A stretch of 49,446 nt of DNA. Source: Thermanaerothrix sp. GTDB taxonomy: Bacteria > Synergistota > Synergistia > Synergistales > Synergistaceae. The stretch lies in the NCBI GenBank assembly GCA_026417795.1, contig JAOACP010000014.1, positions 1-49,446 of the forward strand. Direction: 5' to 3'. Of this stretch, positions 8,069-16,933 are shown piece after piece (position 1 is the stretch's first letter; each line of letters starts with the position of its first letter). The notes beneath the pieces were generated by a model that ran no database searches, was not told the origin of the DNA, and was given only the letters and a program-made list of their open reading frames with translations. The translations under genes and the position numbers were made by a program.

Positions 8069-8698
8069 CTAGAGCACCCCCAATCTCTGAAGCAGAAGCT
8101 CCAGGGAACCGGGATCCGGGACCATGATCACCATTCCCTTTGCCTCCGTTTCGGAATCGATTATCTTGAGGGTGGTCTTCACCAACAAGGCGGTGTCCCC
8201 CATTATGCCGAACATGGCGGCCACCACGTCCATTATGGATCCCAACATGTCATGGGCCACCGCCGGCACCGACACCGGAAGGGCCCAGCCGGTCATGCTG
8301 GAAAGGGCGTTAAGGAAGGCCCCAAGTATTATGTTCCCCACCTCCGCCAAGGCGCTGTCCCGGATCTGAAGCCGAACCTCCTCCTCCATGGAACTCAAGT
8401 CCATGGATATCAGAAGGTCCGCCAGGGAAGAGGCCTCCTCCTCGTACATGAGGAATATGAGGTTGCAGGAGAACTCCCCATCCGCCCTTATGAGAACGCC
8501 GCAGGCAAGATCTTCCGGCGACCCGTAGTGCTGGGCCACCTCGTACACCGACACCAGCTCCGCCACGGGCACGTCCATGTCCACGGTCCTCCCCAAAAGC
8601 TTGGAGAGCGCCGTGGCGGCGTTGCCCGCCCCGATGTTCCCTACCTCCCTTATGGCATCCAGCTGAATGCTGTTGAAAGAATCGAAGTCAACCGACAT
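8069..8698 (-). CDS. cheC: CheY-P phosphatase CheC
   Basis: CheC removes phosphate from CheY-P and forms a complex with CheD. The 209-residue protein holds two copies of the CheC active-site pattern: Glu18 and Asn21 in DAIREVGN, and Glu119 and Asn122 in SALAEVGN, each followed by Pro 23 residues later. Both sites look intact, so it should be an active phosphatase. It lies between cheA and cheD. In Bacillus subtilis a cheW gene stands between cheA and cheC; here the gap is only 36 bases and has no gene. Confidence 0.96.
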   Translation of the reverse strand: MSVDFDSFNSIQLDAIREVGNIGAGNAATALSKLLGRTVDMDVPVAELVSVYEVAQHYGSPEDLACGVLIRADGEFSCNLIFLMYEEEASSLADLLISMDLSSMEEEVRLQIRDSALAEVGNIILGAFLNALSSMTGWALPVSVPAVAHDMLGSIMDVVAAMFGIMGDTALLVKTTLKIIDSETEAKGMVIMVPDPGSLELLLQRLGVL

Positions 8699-8734
8699 GG
8701 CCTCACCAAAACCCTCTTCCGTTCAAAGGATCCC

Positions 8735-10807
8735 CTACAGGGAGGCGGCGTCCAATATGAGCGCCACGTTGCCGTCCCCTAGGATTGTAGCCCCCGCCAC
8801 GCCGCGCACCTTCTGAAGCAGCTTGCCCAAGGGCTTTATCACTATCTCCTGCTGCCCAACGAAGTCGTCCACCACGAAGCCTATGCGGTTCCGATCCCGA
8901 CCCACCCGAACCACCACCACCGGGTGCTCCTCCACCCCCTCGCGGTTCACCTCCGTGGAAAGGATGCCCGCCAGGTCAGACAGGGTCAGTATCTCCCCCC
9001 TCACGGTGGTGACAGGAGTGCCGTGAACGTACTTTATCTCGCTCTTCGGCACCAGCAGCGTCTCCTCCACGTTCTCCAGCGATATGGCGTAGATCTCGTC
9101 TCCAACCCTTATGAGCAGGGCAAGCACTATGGCCAAGGTCAACGGCAACCTTATGACCACCCGGGTCCCCTGCCCCAGCTTGGAGAACACCTGGAACTGA
9201 CCGCCCAAGGATTCTACCTTGCTCTTAACCGCGTCCATGCCCACGCCTCTTCCCGACAGGTCGGTCACCACGTCGGCGGTGCTGAAACCGGGAAGCAGGA
9301 TGAGCCTTATGGCCTCCTCGTCGGTCATGAGCTGGGCCTGCTCGGCGGTCACTATGCCACGCTCCACCGCCTTGCGCCTCACCTTGTTGGTGTCTATGCC
9401 CCGCCCGTCGTCCTGAACCTCTATTATGACCCCGTTGCCCTCCTGGTAGGCCGCCACCGTTATGGTGCCCTCCCGGGGCTTGCCGTTCTTAACCCGCTCC
9501 TCCGGGCTCTCCAGGCCGTGGTCCAGGGAGTTCCTCAGAAGGTGCACCATGGGATCCCCTATCTCGTCTATGACCGTCCTGTCCAGCTCGGTCTCCCTAC
9601 CCTCCACCACAAGCCGGACCTCCTTGCCCATCTGGCGCGAAAGGTCCCGCACAAGCCGGGGCAGCCGGTCGAACACCATGGACACCGGCACCATCCGGAG
9701 CTTAGTCACCAGCTCCTGGATCTCCCCGGATATGCGCCCCAGCTGGGACAAGGGCTCGTCAAAGGCCTTCATCTTGGTCTCCTGGGCCAGACGCTCTATC
9801 CTGGCGCGGCCTATGACCAGCTCCCCCACCAGGTTCATAAGCTTGTCAAGCCTTCCTATGTCCACCCTCACCGTGCGGCTGCCCTTCTTATTGGCTCCCT
9901 GAGGCTGGGACGGCTGAGCGGCTCCACCTGCAGCAACCCCCTCCGGGGACCTGGGAGCCGCCGAGGCCGCCGCCACGGCCGCCGCCACGGCCTCCTCCTC
10001 ACCCTCATCCCCTTCCTCAAGATCGCCGATGGAAAGCCCCCCGTCATCGTCAAAGTTAAGGGGCGTCACCTCCACCGATGCCACCTCGCTTATGGAGGAT
10101 GCCACACCGGAAAGGGCCTCCCCGCTCTCATGGGTGGCCACGTACACCCAAAACTCGGTGTCGAAGGCCTCCCGCTCCAGATCCTCCACACCGGGCTGGG
10201 TCTTTATGAGCTCCCCCATCTCCCCAAGCCGGGTCACCACCATGTAAGCCCGGGCGGCCTTGAGCATGCAGCTTGGGCTCAACGCCACCTTAAGCTCGTA
10301 CACCGACATGCCCTGGTTGCGGGCCTCCCTGACCCAGCCCTTCTCCTGCTCTGTGAGCTCCAACTTCTTGCTTCCCTTGGCGGACTTCGAGGGGGAGGCC
10401 GCCGGAGCGTCATGAGCCTTGTTCACCAAGCGATGCAGCTGATCCACCAGGGCCTTCACGTCAACGTCCTTGTCGCTGCCGCCTCCCCTGATGGAGTCCA
10501 CCATGGCGGTTATGGCGTCAAGACACTTGAAAAGCAGATCCACGTCCTCGGAGTTGAGCACGTGCTCCCCGCTCCTGGCAAGACCCAACAGATCCTCCAT
10601 GGCGTGGGTCAAACCCGCCATTCCGTCAAAACCCATGGTGGCGGACATGCCCTTGAAGGTGTGGGCCACCCGGAATATCTCGTTTATTATTCCCATGTCC
10701 GACTGGTTCTGCTCCGCGGCTAGAAGCAGCTCGTTCAGGTTCTTAAGCTGATCCGTAGCCTCATCCAGGAACGCGCCCAAGTACTGACTCATATCCATGT
10801 TAGTCAT
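8735..10807 (-). CDS. cheA: Chemotaxis histidine kinase CheA
   Basis: CheA autophosphorylates in response to chemoreceptors and passes phosphate to CheY and CheB. All five domains are seen in 690 residues: P1 with His49 in RVAHTFKGM; P2-like response-regulator-binding region at about 150-255; an Ala/Pro/Glu-rich linker to about 310; P3 dimerisation helices (about 311-375); P4 ATPase with HLLRNSLDHG (422-431), DDGRGID (466-472) and GRGVGMDAV (519-527); and a P5 CheW-like domain to the end. It comes after cheB and before cheC. No cheW gene is found in the window, so the adaptor must be elsewhere. Confidence 0.97.
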   Translation of the reverse strand: MTNMDMSQYLGAFLDEATDQLKNLNELLLAAEQNQSDMGIINEIFRVAHTFKGMSATMGFDGMAGLTHAMEDLLGLARSGEHVLNSEDVDLLFKCLDAITAMVDSIRGGGSDKDVDVKALVDQLHRLVNKAHDAPAASPSKSAKGSKKLELTEQEKGWVREARNQGMSVYELKVALSPSCMLKAARAYMVVTRLGEMGELIKTQPGVEDLEREAFDTEFWVYVATHESGEALSGVASSISEVASVEVTPLNFDDDGGLSIGDLEEGDEGEEEAVAAAVAAASAAPRSPEGVAAGGAAQPSQPQGANKKGSRTVRVDIGRLDKLMNLVGELVIGRARIERLAQETKMKAFDEPLSQLGRISGEIQELVTKLRMVPVSMVFDRLPRLVRDLSRQMGKEVRLVVEGRETELDRTVIDEIGDPMVHLLRNSLDHGLESPEERVKNGKPREGTITVAAYQEGNGVIIEVQDDGRGIDTNKVRRKAVERGIVTAEQAQLMTDEEAIRLILLPGFSTADVVTDLSGRGVGMDAVKSKVESLGGQFQVFSKLGQGTRVVIRLPLTLAIVLALLIRVGDEIYAISLENVEETLLVPKSEIKYVHGTPVTTVRGEILTLSDLAGILSTEVNREGVEEHPVVVVRVGRDRNRIGFVVDDFVGQQEIVIKPLGKLLQKVRGVAGATILGDGNVALILDAASL

Positions 10808-10822
10808 CGGTTATCGGCCTCC

Positions 10823-10852
10823 AGGTTCAGGGGATTTTGTTTTCTCGAACCT
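10823..10852 (-). other. Hairpin between cheB and cheA
   Basis: A perfect 6-bp inverted repeat (AGGTTC at 10823-10828 and GAACCT at 10847-10852) encloses an 18-base AT-rich loop. On the minus strand it begins at the cheB stop codon and ends just before the GGAGG ribosome site of cheA. It could influence cheA translation or RNA processing. With so short a stem, chance is a real alternative. Confidence 0.3.
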
Positions 10853-11933
10853 AAGGGCATGCGGCCCATCGATGCAAAGCCTCGGGCATATCGTACAGGG
10901 GAACCACTTCCTCCGCTATGCCCGCCTCCACTACCGCCCTCGGCATTCCGTACACCACGCAGGTATCGGGACTCTCCGCCAGGATAACGCCTCCCTTGCT
11001 GTGCAAGGCCGCCGCACCGTCGGCCCCGTCCCTGCCCATGCCGGTCAACACCGCCGCCACCACGGACCCGCCCACCACGTCGGCCACGCTCATGAAGAGC
11101 ATGTCCGCCGCGGGCTTCACGGACCTGACCGGAGGCGCGTCAGATAAACGGCACACCAGGTCTGGGCCAGACCTCTCCACAACCATATGATAACCTCCAG
11201 GGGCTATGACCGCCATACCCTTTTGAGGTTTTAAACCATCGTACCCCTCCACAACCCTAAGGGGGCTCGCGTCATCCAACCTCTGGGCAAAGGAAGAGGT
11301 AAAACCCCGGGGCATGTGCTGCACCACCAGGATGGGACAGGGGAAATCACCCCTTAGGTTGGGGATCACCTCCTGAAGGGCCCTGGGGCCTCCGGTGGAG
11401 GAGGCTATCAACACCAGGTCCACCCGTTGGAGCTTCCGCCTTGGAAGAGCCCCCAGGGGGGCGGCCGGTAGCTTCGAAACCTCCCTTGCGGGACGCTTTG
11501 GAAGCCCTCCAGGCTTCAGCCTGGAACGGTCCACCGTGCTGGCCACCCAAACCTTCTGCCGAAGCTCCTCCTCCACCTTGTGCATGTCCAGGGATATGGT
11601 GCCCGAAGGCTTGGTCACGAAGTCCACCGCCCCCAGCGAGAGGGCCTGAAGGGTGACCTCCGCCCCCTCCTTCGTAAGGCTCGACACCATCACCACCGGC
11701 GTAGGCCGGCGCTCCATTATCTCCCTCAAAGCCTCCAGACCGTTCTTCCGTGGCATCTCAACGTCCATGGTTATCACGTCCGGATCCGCCTCAGAGAGCT
11801 TCTGAAGCGCCTCCTCCCCATCCCTCACCCGGGCCACCACGTCGAATCTATTGTCCGACGCAAGCATGTCGCCGATCACTTTCCTCATGAAGGCAGAGTC
11901 GTCAACCACCATAACCCTCACTTTGCGCGTCAT
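10851..11933 (-). CDS. cheB: Chemotaxis methylesterase/glutamine deamidase CheB
   Basis: CheB removes methyl groups from chemoreceptor glutamates (and may deamidate glutamines) as the adaptation arm of chemotaxis. In 360 residues it has a receiver domain with Asp11/Asp12 and phospho-acceptor Asp57 (ITMDVEMP) and Lys108 (FVTKPSG). A linker (about 115-170) follows, then the methylesterase domain with Ser179 in ASSTGGP, His206 in VVQHMP and the LTGMGRDGADG segment holding the catalytic Asp. The ATG overlaps the stop of the PilZ gene as ATGA. No cheR methyltransferase gene is present in the window. Confidence 0.97.
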   Translation of the reverse strand: MTRKVRVMVVDDSAFMRKVIGDMLASDNRFDVVARVRDGEEALQKLSEADPDVITMDVEMPRKNGLEALREIMERRPTPVVMVSSLTKEGAEVTLQALSLGAVDFVTKPSGTISLDMHKVEEELRQKVWVASTVDRSRLKPGGLPKRPAREVSKLPAAPLGALPRRKLQRVDLVLIASSTGGPRALQEVIPNLRGDFPCPILVVQHMPRGFTSSFAQRLDDASPLRVVEGYDGLKPQKGMAVIAPGGYHMVVERSGPDLVCRLSDAPPVRSVKPAADMLFMSVADVVGGSVVAAVLTGMGRDGADGAAALHSKGGVILAESPDTCVVYGMPRAVVEAGIAEEVVPLYDMPEALHRWAACP

Positions 11934-12613
11934 GGCACATCTCTCCCCTGGCGGGAATTAAGTTCTTGGGTCCTTATGAACTCTATTATATACTTTTCCG
12001 CCCACCTAGGTACCGCCTCAAAGGCCCCCCCACAATCCCAAAGACCATCGGAGGTCTTATCGGCCCTCATAACCTTAATGAGGCCCGGGAAAGGCCTATC
12101 CCCCAGGGGAAGCATGCACAAAAACCTGTCCCCATGGGACAGCCTGTAGGGGTAGTCCATCCGAAACCTCACACCCCCAAGGCTCATGTCCACCGCCGTG
12201 CCCTTAAGCCACCGGCCGGACAAAGGAGACCTTGCCTCCGCCTCAATGGGAAACAACCGAAACTCCCTAAGACAGGGCACCCTCAAGTAGCGCCTGCGCT
12301 GTATCCTCTCCGGGGGGCCGAACATCTTGACCCAAAGCATGGGCACCGTACCGGTGATGTCGCTCCTCACCACCACGCAGGACACCCTCACGGGGGACCT
12401 GTTGTCCTCCGCCACAAGCTCACACTCCATGTCCCTGTAAACCGGCAGGAGCGCCCCCTTGAACATCGGATGAGCCAGCCCAAGCATGTCCTCCCGTTGG
12501 TCCTCCAACCTGGTGGGGTATGTGCCCTTGAAGAGCCCATCCTCCACCTTGAACTCCCCCTTGGCCCCCACGGGTAGCCCTATCTTCTCCCCATCCCGGC
12601 CCAAAGAGATCAC
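11930..12613 (-). CDS. PilZ-domain c-di-GMP-binding flagellar regulator (YcgR-like)
   Basis: A 227-residue protein with an N-terminal YcgR-type beta domain (about 1-100) and a C-terminal PilZ domain (about 103-215). The PilZ c-di-GMP motifs are complete: an RxxxR motif in QRRRYLRV and DxSxxG in DMSLGGVRF. YcgR/DgrA-like proteins slow the flagellar motor when c-di-GMP rises. Here the gene lies between flhG and cheB and overlaps both by four bases (GTG start in GTGA), so it is made along with the motor and chemotaxis proteins. Bacillus subtilis keeps its equivalent (dgrA) elsewhere. The function is inferred from domain and context. Confidence 0.88.
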   Translation of the reverse strand: MISLGRDGEKIGLPVGAKGEFKVEDGLFKGTYPTRLEDQREDMLGLAHPMFKGALLPVYRDMECELVAEDNRSPVRVSCVVVRSDITGTVPMLWVKMFGPPERIQRRRYLRVPCLREFRLFPIEAEARSPLSGRWLKGTAVDMSLGGVRFRMDYPYRLSHGDRFLCMLPLGDRPFPGLIKVMRADKTSDGLWDCGGAFEAVPRWAEKYIIEFIRTQELNSRQGRDVP

Positions 12614-13521
12614 CCCTTAAGCCTCATCCTCTTGCCAAGCCTCAGCATGAAGGCCTTGAGCCCCCTGCCCCCCATGTTCTCCTCCCGATCCACCTTAAGC
12701 AGCCGCCGGGCTATGACCCTCACGCAGGAAGACGCGGGAGAATCGGGGCTCTGCAGCACGAAGGGCCTTCGGCGCCTCACGGAGTCCATAACCCGCTGAT
12801 CCCAAAGCACGTATCCAAGGTAGTTGACGTTGAGGTCCAGGAACTGGCCCGCCGCCAGCCTTATCCGATCCGCCACGGAGAAGGCCTCGTCGTCGCTCAT
12901 GGCCATGTTGACCACCAGCGACACCCGAGGCTTCCAGGACAGTCCCGCCACCAGGGACTTCAAAACCCCGTAGGCGTCCCTTATGGCGGTGGGCTCCGTG
13001 GTGGTCAAAAGGAGCACCTCGTCGGCGGCGGCGGCGAAGGATATGACGTTCCTGTGTATGCCCGCTCCCGTGTCCACCAACAAAAGGTCCGCCCGCCCCT
13101 CCAGGGCGGAGAACTTCTCTATCAGCATGGCCTGGCTCTGCTCGTCCAGGTCCGCAAGGTCCGAAAAACCCGCACCCCCTGGGATCAGGCTCACACCCTG
13201 CTCCACCGAGAGAAGGATGTCCTCCAAACCCATGTGCCCACCTATCACGTGCCCCAGGTGGTGCTTCGGCACCACGCCCAGGAGAAGATCCGCGTTGGCA
13301 AGCCCCATGTCCGCGTCCATCAGCATGACCCGAACCCCCATCTGCCCCATGGCGAGCGCCAGGTTCACCGAAAGGTTGCTCTTCCCAACCCCTCCCTTTC
13401 CGCTCACCACCGCGATGGACCTAAGCCCCTGGAACTTGGACCTGCCAACCCCAGAGGAGAGCACCAGCTCCCGCAGGGCGGCGGCCTGATCCCGTCCCGA
13501 CACCTGCCTATCCAAGGCCAT
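12610..13521 (-). CDS. flhG: Flagellar number regulator FlhG (MinD-like ATPase)
   Basis: FlhG (YlxH/FleN) is a MinD/ParA-type ATPase that works with the GTPase FlhF to set flagellar number and position. In 303 residues it has the deviant Walker A motif SGKGGVGKSN (40-49), a switch-like DADMGLANAD and DTGAGI for nucleotide handling, and a basic, amphipathic-looking C-terminus (GLKAFMLRLGKRMRLKG) suited to membrane contact. Before the P-loop is a 33-residue extension with a DQAAALRELV segment, like the region FlhG uses to activate FlhF. Its ATG lies inside the end of flhF (14-base overlap). Confidence 0.95.
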   Translation of the reverse strand: MALDRQVSGRDQAAALRELVLSSGVGRSKFQGLRSIAVVSGKGGVGKSNLSVNLALAMGQMGVRVMLMDADMGLANADLLLGVVPKHHLGHVIGGHMGLEDILLSVEQGVSLIPGGAGFSDLADLDEQSQAMLIEKFSALEGRADLLLVDTGAGIHRNVISFAAAADEVLLLTTTEPTAIRDAYGVLKSLVAGLSWKPRVSLVVNMAMSDDEAFSVADRIRLAAGQFLDLNVNYLGYVLWDQRVMDSVRRRRPFVLQSPDSPASSCVRVIARRLLKVDREENMGGRGLKAFMLRLGKRMRLKG

Positions 13522-14746
13522 CCCCCTCCAGGATGAGCCTCACAAGCCGCTCGGGCCTTGCAACCTCTATGTCGTTGGGGACGTTCTGCCCCACGGTGAA
13601 AAAGGACACCGGGAACTTGAAGTCCTCCAACACGCTGAGCAGGGGGCCGAAGGAATACGTCTCATCCAGCTTTGTGAATATGACGGACCTTATGGGCACC
13701 ACGCCCATCCTATCTATCACCTTCAGCATGTCCTTGTACTTGAGGTTCGCCGCCAAGACCAGATGCACCGCATCGGGCATGAAGGCGTCGTACAGCACCT
13801 TGAGCTCCTCCATCTTCTTCGAATCCTTGGCGCTCCTGCCCGCGGTATCCAAAAGCAAAAGATCGCAGGAGCCGTGCTTGGAGAGTATCCCCTCGAAATC
13901 CTTTGGCTCGAAGGCCACCTCCATGGGTATGCCCAATATCTTGGCGTAGGTCCTGAGCTGCTCCACCGCCGCTATCCTGTAGGTATCCGCGGTGGCCAGC
14001 GCCACCCTGCGGCCCTCCCACAGGGAGTGAACCGCCGCCAGCTTCGCTATGGTGGTGGTCTTGCCCACCCCGGTGGGGCCCACGAACATCACCCGCCTGC
14101 CCCCCATGGCGGACACCGGGTCGCTGCCAACCACCTTGATCCTGGAGGACAAAAGCTCCTCCAGGGACACATCTGCACCCCTATGGCCCTCGATGATCTT
14201 GGAGGCCACCCCAGGATCCACGTCGGCCTCCACAAGACGCCTCACCATGGGGTCGTCTCCGCAGTAGCCGCCGCCGGAACCCACCCGCCGCAAGACCTGA
14301 TCCAAGGTGCGGCGGAGCTCCTCCACCTGCTCCTCCAGCTTGGTGCCTGGGGCCACAGGGGCGGGCGCCGCAGCAGCATAGGCCCTCTCAGCCTGGGACG
14401 CCGCCACGTAGTTCAAAGGCGCCACGGGGACCCCCTGGGGCTGCGGATTAACCGGTTGGTCCTCCTCGGGCCCCATTACCGCCCGGTGAACTTCCTTCCG
14501 CATGTCCAAAAGCTGCTGGAACGAGAACAACCTCTGCCGGGACTCCTGGTCGATCCCCTGGGAATCGTCCTCCAATATACCGGCGGTTACGATCAAAACC
14601 CGCTTGCCGAAAAGACCAAGGAACCCGCCCTTCTTGACCGGTCGGGAGCTCAATATCACCGCGTCCCTGCCAAGCCTCTTGGAGGCTATCCTCATGGCCT
14701 CCGCGTCATCCCGGGCCTCGAACTCTATCTGCTTAAGAACCCTCAT
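13508..14746 (-). CDS. flhF: Flagellar biosynthesis GTPase FlhF
   Basis: FlhF is an SRP-type GTPase that marks the site of flagellar assembly at the membrane. The 412-residue protein has a basic B domain (about 1-160, with a Pro/Ala-rich stretch near 95-135), an N domain and a G domain. The P-loop is GPTGVGKT (223-230), G3 is in LLLDTAGRSAKD and G4 is TKLDE. The N-terminal MRVLKQIEFEARDDAEAM is typical of FlhF. It follows flhA with a one-base gap and overlaps flhG. Together these place the export gate and its positioning system in one translational block. Confidence 0.97.
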   Translation of the reverse strand: MRVLKQIEFEARDDAEAMRIASKRLGRDAVILSSRPVKKGGFLGLFGKRVLIVTAGILEDDSQGIDQESRQRLFSFQQLLDMRKEVHRAVMGPEEDQPVNPQPQGVPVAPLNYVAASQAERAYAAAAPAPVAPGTKLEEQVEELRRTLDQVLRRVGSGGGYCGDDPMVRRLVEADVDPGVASKIIEGHRGADVSLEELLSSRIKVVGSDPVSAMGGRRVMFVGPTGVGKTTTIAKLAAVHSLWEGRRVALATADTYRIAAVEQLRTYAKILGIPMEVAFEPKDFEGILSKHGSCDLLLLDTAGRSAKDSKKMEELKVLYDAFMPDAVHLVLAANLKYKDMLKVIDRMGVVPIRSVIFTKLDETYSFGPLLSVLEDFKFPVSFFTVGQNVPNDIEVARPERLVRLILEGDGLG

Positions 14747-14747
14747 G

Positions 14748-16841
14748 CTACTCCACCACTCCCAAGGATCTCAGCTGGGTTGAAGGGGCTATCTCGTTAT
14801 AGCTTACCACGAAGAGCTGCGGCAAGCTCCCCTCCACTATGCGGCGCACCACCAACCTCACGTCCGGATGGGTGAGCAACACCGGCGTTATCCCACCCAT
14901 GGCCATGGCCTCCACCGCGGAAGCCACGGCCTGCATGAGCTCCTGCATCTCCTTGGGCGGCATGTTAAGCTGCCAGCCCTGCATCAAATCCCCCTTCATG
15001 GCCTCCTTTACGCGCTGCTCCCAGCGGGGAGACAGGGTGTAAACCCCCAACACCCCATCCTGGTCCTGAAGCCGAAGGGTTATGACCCTGGACAGCGCCT
15101 CCCGGGTCCTCTCCATCAGATAGTCGGTGCTCTTGGTGTAACGGCCGTGATCCGCCAGGGTCTCGAATATGGTGACCAGGTCCCTTATAGGAACCTGCTC
15201 CCTTATGAGGCCCTGCAAGACCTTCTGCACGTCCCCAAGGCTCAGCACGTCCAGAAGATCCTTGGTTATGGCGGGGTTGGACTCCCCCACCAGGTCCACC
15301 AGCTTCTGCACCTCCTGGCGGGTGATGAGGTCCGCCCCGTAGCACTTTATGACCTCCGAAAGGTGGGTGGCCAGCACCGACGGGCAGTCCACCACGGTGT
15401 ACCCCAACCCCTCCGCCTGGTCCCGTATCTCCGGGGATATCCACACCGCCGGAAGCCCGAAGGCGGGCTCCTTGGTGGGTATGCCCACCAACAGATCCTC
15501 GCCGCCGGTGCTCATGGCAAGGTAGTGGTCCGGCAGCAGCTCACCCCGGCCCACCTCCGCCCCCTTTACCCTTATCAGGTACTCGGTGGGCTTAAGCTGG
15601 ATGTTGTCCCTTATCCTTATGGGGGGCACCACAAGCCCCAGGTCCATGGCCATCTGACGCCTTATGGTCCCTATCCTCTCCAACATGTCACCCCCCTGGG
15701 ACGGATCCACCAAGGGGATGAGGGCGTAACCTATCTCCACCTCCATGGGGTCCACGGTGAGAAGGGGCAGGACGTTCTCAGGGCCCGAAGGGGCCGGGGC
15801 GGGCTGGGATGGGGCGGAAGGGGCCTGGCCCTTAGGCGCCGCCGGTCTAACGGAATCCCCTCCCACCTCCGACGTGGCCGCCTCCCGCTGTACCCCGTAG
15901 GCCATGGCGGCCATGCCGGCCCCAAGAAGGCCGAAGGGTATGGTAGGAAGGCCGGGGACCGCCGCCAGGGCGAACAGCAGGCCGGAGCCTATGTAAAGGG
16001 GGCGGTGGTTCCTGGTAAGGGACGACACCATATCCTTGCCCAGGTCGCTCTCCCCCGCCGCCCTGGTCACTATGATGCCCGTGGCGGTGGATAACAAAAG
16101 GGCCGGTATCTGGGCCACCAAACCGTCGCCAACGGTCAAAAGGCTGTAAGTTCCAAGGGCCTGCTTGAGCTCCATCCCCCTCTGCAGCACCCCTATGGCA
16201 AGCCCACCCAGTATGTTTATGGTGGTTATGATGAGGCCCGCTATGGCGTCCCCCTTGACGAACTTGGAGGCACCGTCCATGGCGCCGTAAAAGTCCGCCT
16301 CCCGCTGCACGTTGGCCCTCCTGCGGCGGGCCTCCTGCTCGTCTATCATCCCCGCGTTAAGGTCCGCGTCTATGGCCATCTGCTTGCCCGGCATGGCGTC
16401 CAAGGTGAAACGGGCGGCCACCTCAGCCACCCGCTCGGCGCCCTTGGTGATCACCAGGAACTGGATTATCACCAATATCAAGAACACCACGCCGCCCACC
16501 ACGTAGTTGCCCCCCACCACGAAGTTGCCGAAGGCGTTTATTATCTCCCCCGCGTAGCCGTTCAACAGCACCAGCCTGGTGGTGGAGACGTTAAGGGCCA
16601 GCCTGAAGAGGGTGGCCATGAGGATTATGGTGGGGAAGGCGGATATCTCAAGGGCCTGCTTGACGTAGAAGGTGCTCAGCAGTATCACAACCCCAAAGGT
16701 TATGTTGAGCGCCAAGAGCACGTCCAAAAGCCACGTGGGAAGGGGGATTATCATCATCCCCACGATTAAAACCAACAAAACCGCCATGCCCACGTCGGCG
16801 TATCTCATCACCTTGTTGGAAATCGAAGCGGAACCTCCCAT
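14748..16841 (-). CDS. flhA: Flagellar export gate protein FlhA
   Basis: FlhA is the large inner-membrane component of the flagellar type III export gate. The 697-residue protein has the usual layout: about eight membrane helices in the first 320 residues, the family signature region (ARFTLDAMPGKQMAIDADL, about 140-160), a Pro/Ala-rich linker (about 325-350) and a large cytoplasmic domain that docks chaperone-substrate complexes. It starts 92 bases after the flhB stop. That gap has a TTGACA at 16879-16884 but no matching -10 element, so no promoter is claimed. Confidence 0.97.
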   Translation of the reverse strand: MGGSASISNKVMRYADVGMAVLLVLIVGMMIIPLPTWLLDVLLALNITFGVVILLSTFYVKQALEISAFPTIILMATLFRLALNVSTTRLVLLNGYAGEIINAFGNFVVGGNYVVGGVVFLILVIIQFLVITKGAERVAEVAARFTLDAMPGKQMAIDADLNAGMIDEQEARRRRANVQREADFYGAMDGASKFVKGDAIAGLIITTINILGGLAIGVLQRGMELKQALGTYSLLTVGDGLVAQIPALLLSTATGIIVTRAAGESDLGKDMVSSLTRNHRPLYIGSGLLFALAAVPGLPTIPFGLLGAGMAAMAYGVQREAATSEVGGDSVRPAAPKGQAPSAPSQPAPAPSGPENVLPLLTVDPMEVEIGYALIPLVDPSQGGDMLERIGTIRRQMAMDLGLVVPPIRIRDNIQLKPTEYLIRVKGAEVGRGELLPDHYLAMSTGGEDLLVGIPTKEPAFGLPAVWISPEIRDQAEGLGYTVVDCPSVLATHLSEVIKCYGADLITRQEVQKLVDLVGESNPAITKDLLDVLSLGDVQKVLQGLIREQVPIRDLVTIFETLADHGRYTKSTDYLMERTREALSRVITLRLQDQDGVLGVYTLSPRWEQRVKEAMKGDLMQGWQLNMPPKEMQELMQAVASAVEAMAMGGITPVLLTHPDVRLVVRRIVEGSLPQLFVVSYNEIAPSTQLRSLGVVE

Positions 16842-16933
16842 GTCTGCCTCCCGTTGAACTAGAAATTCTGCGATCCCGTGTCAAACGAAGCCGGCCGGCG
16901 CCGGGTCGAAAGCCAACGATAAAGGATAAAGCC

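Noticed and set aside
16879-16884. TTGACA upstream of flhA as a promoter
   Set aside because: No -10-like sequence at 16-18 bases spacing; the match alone is expected by chance.
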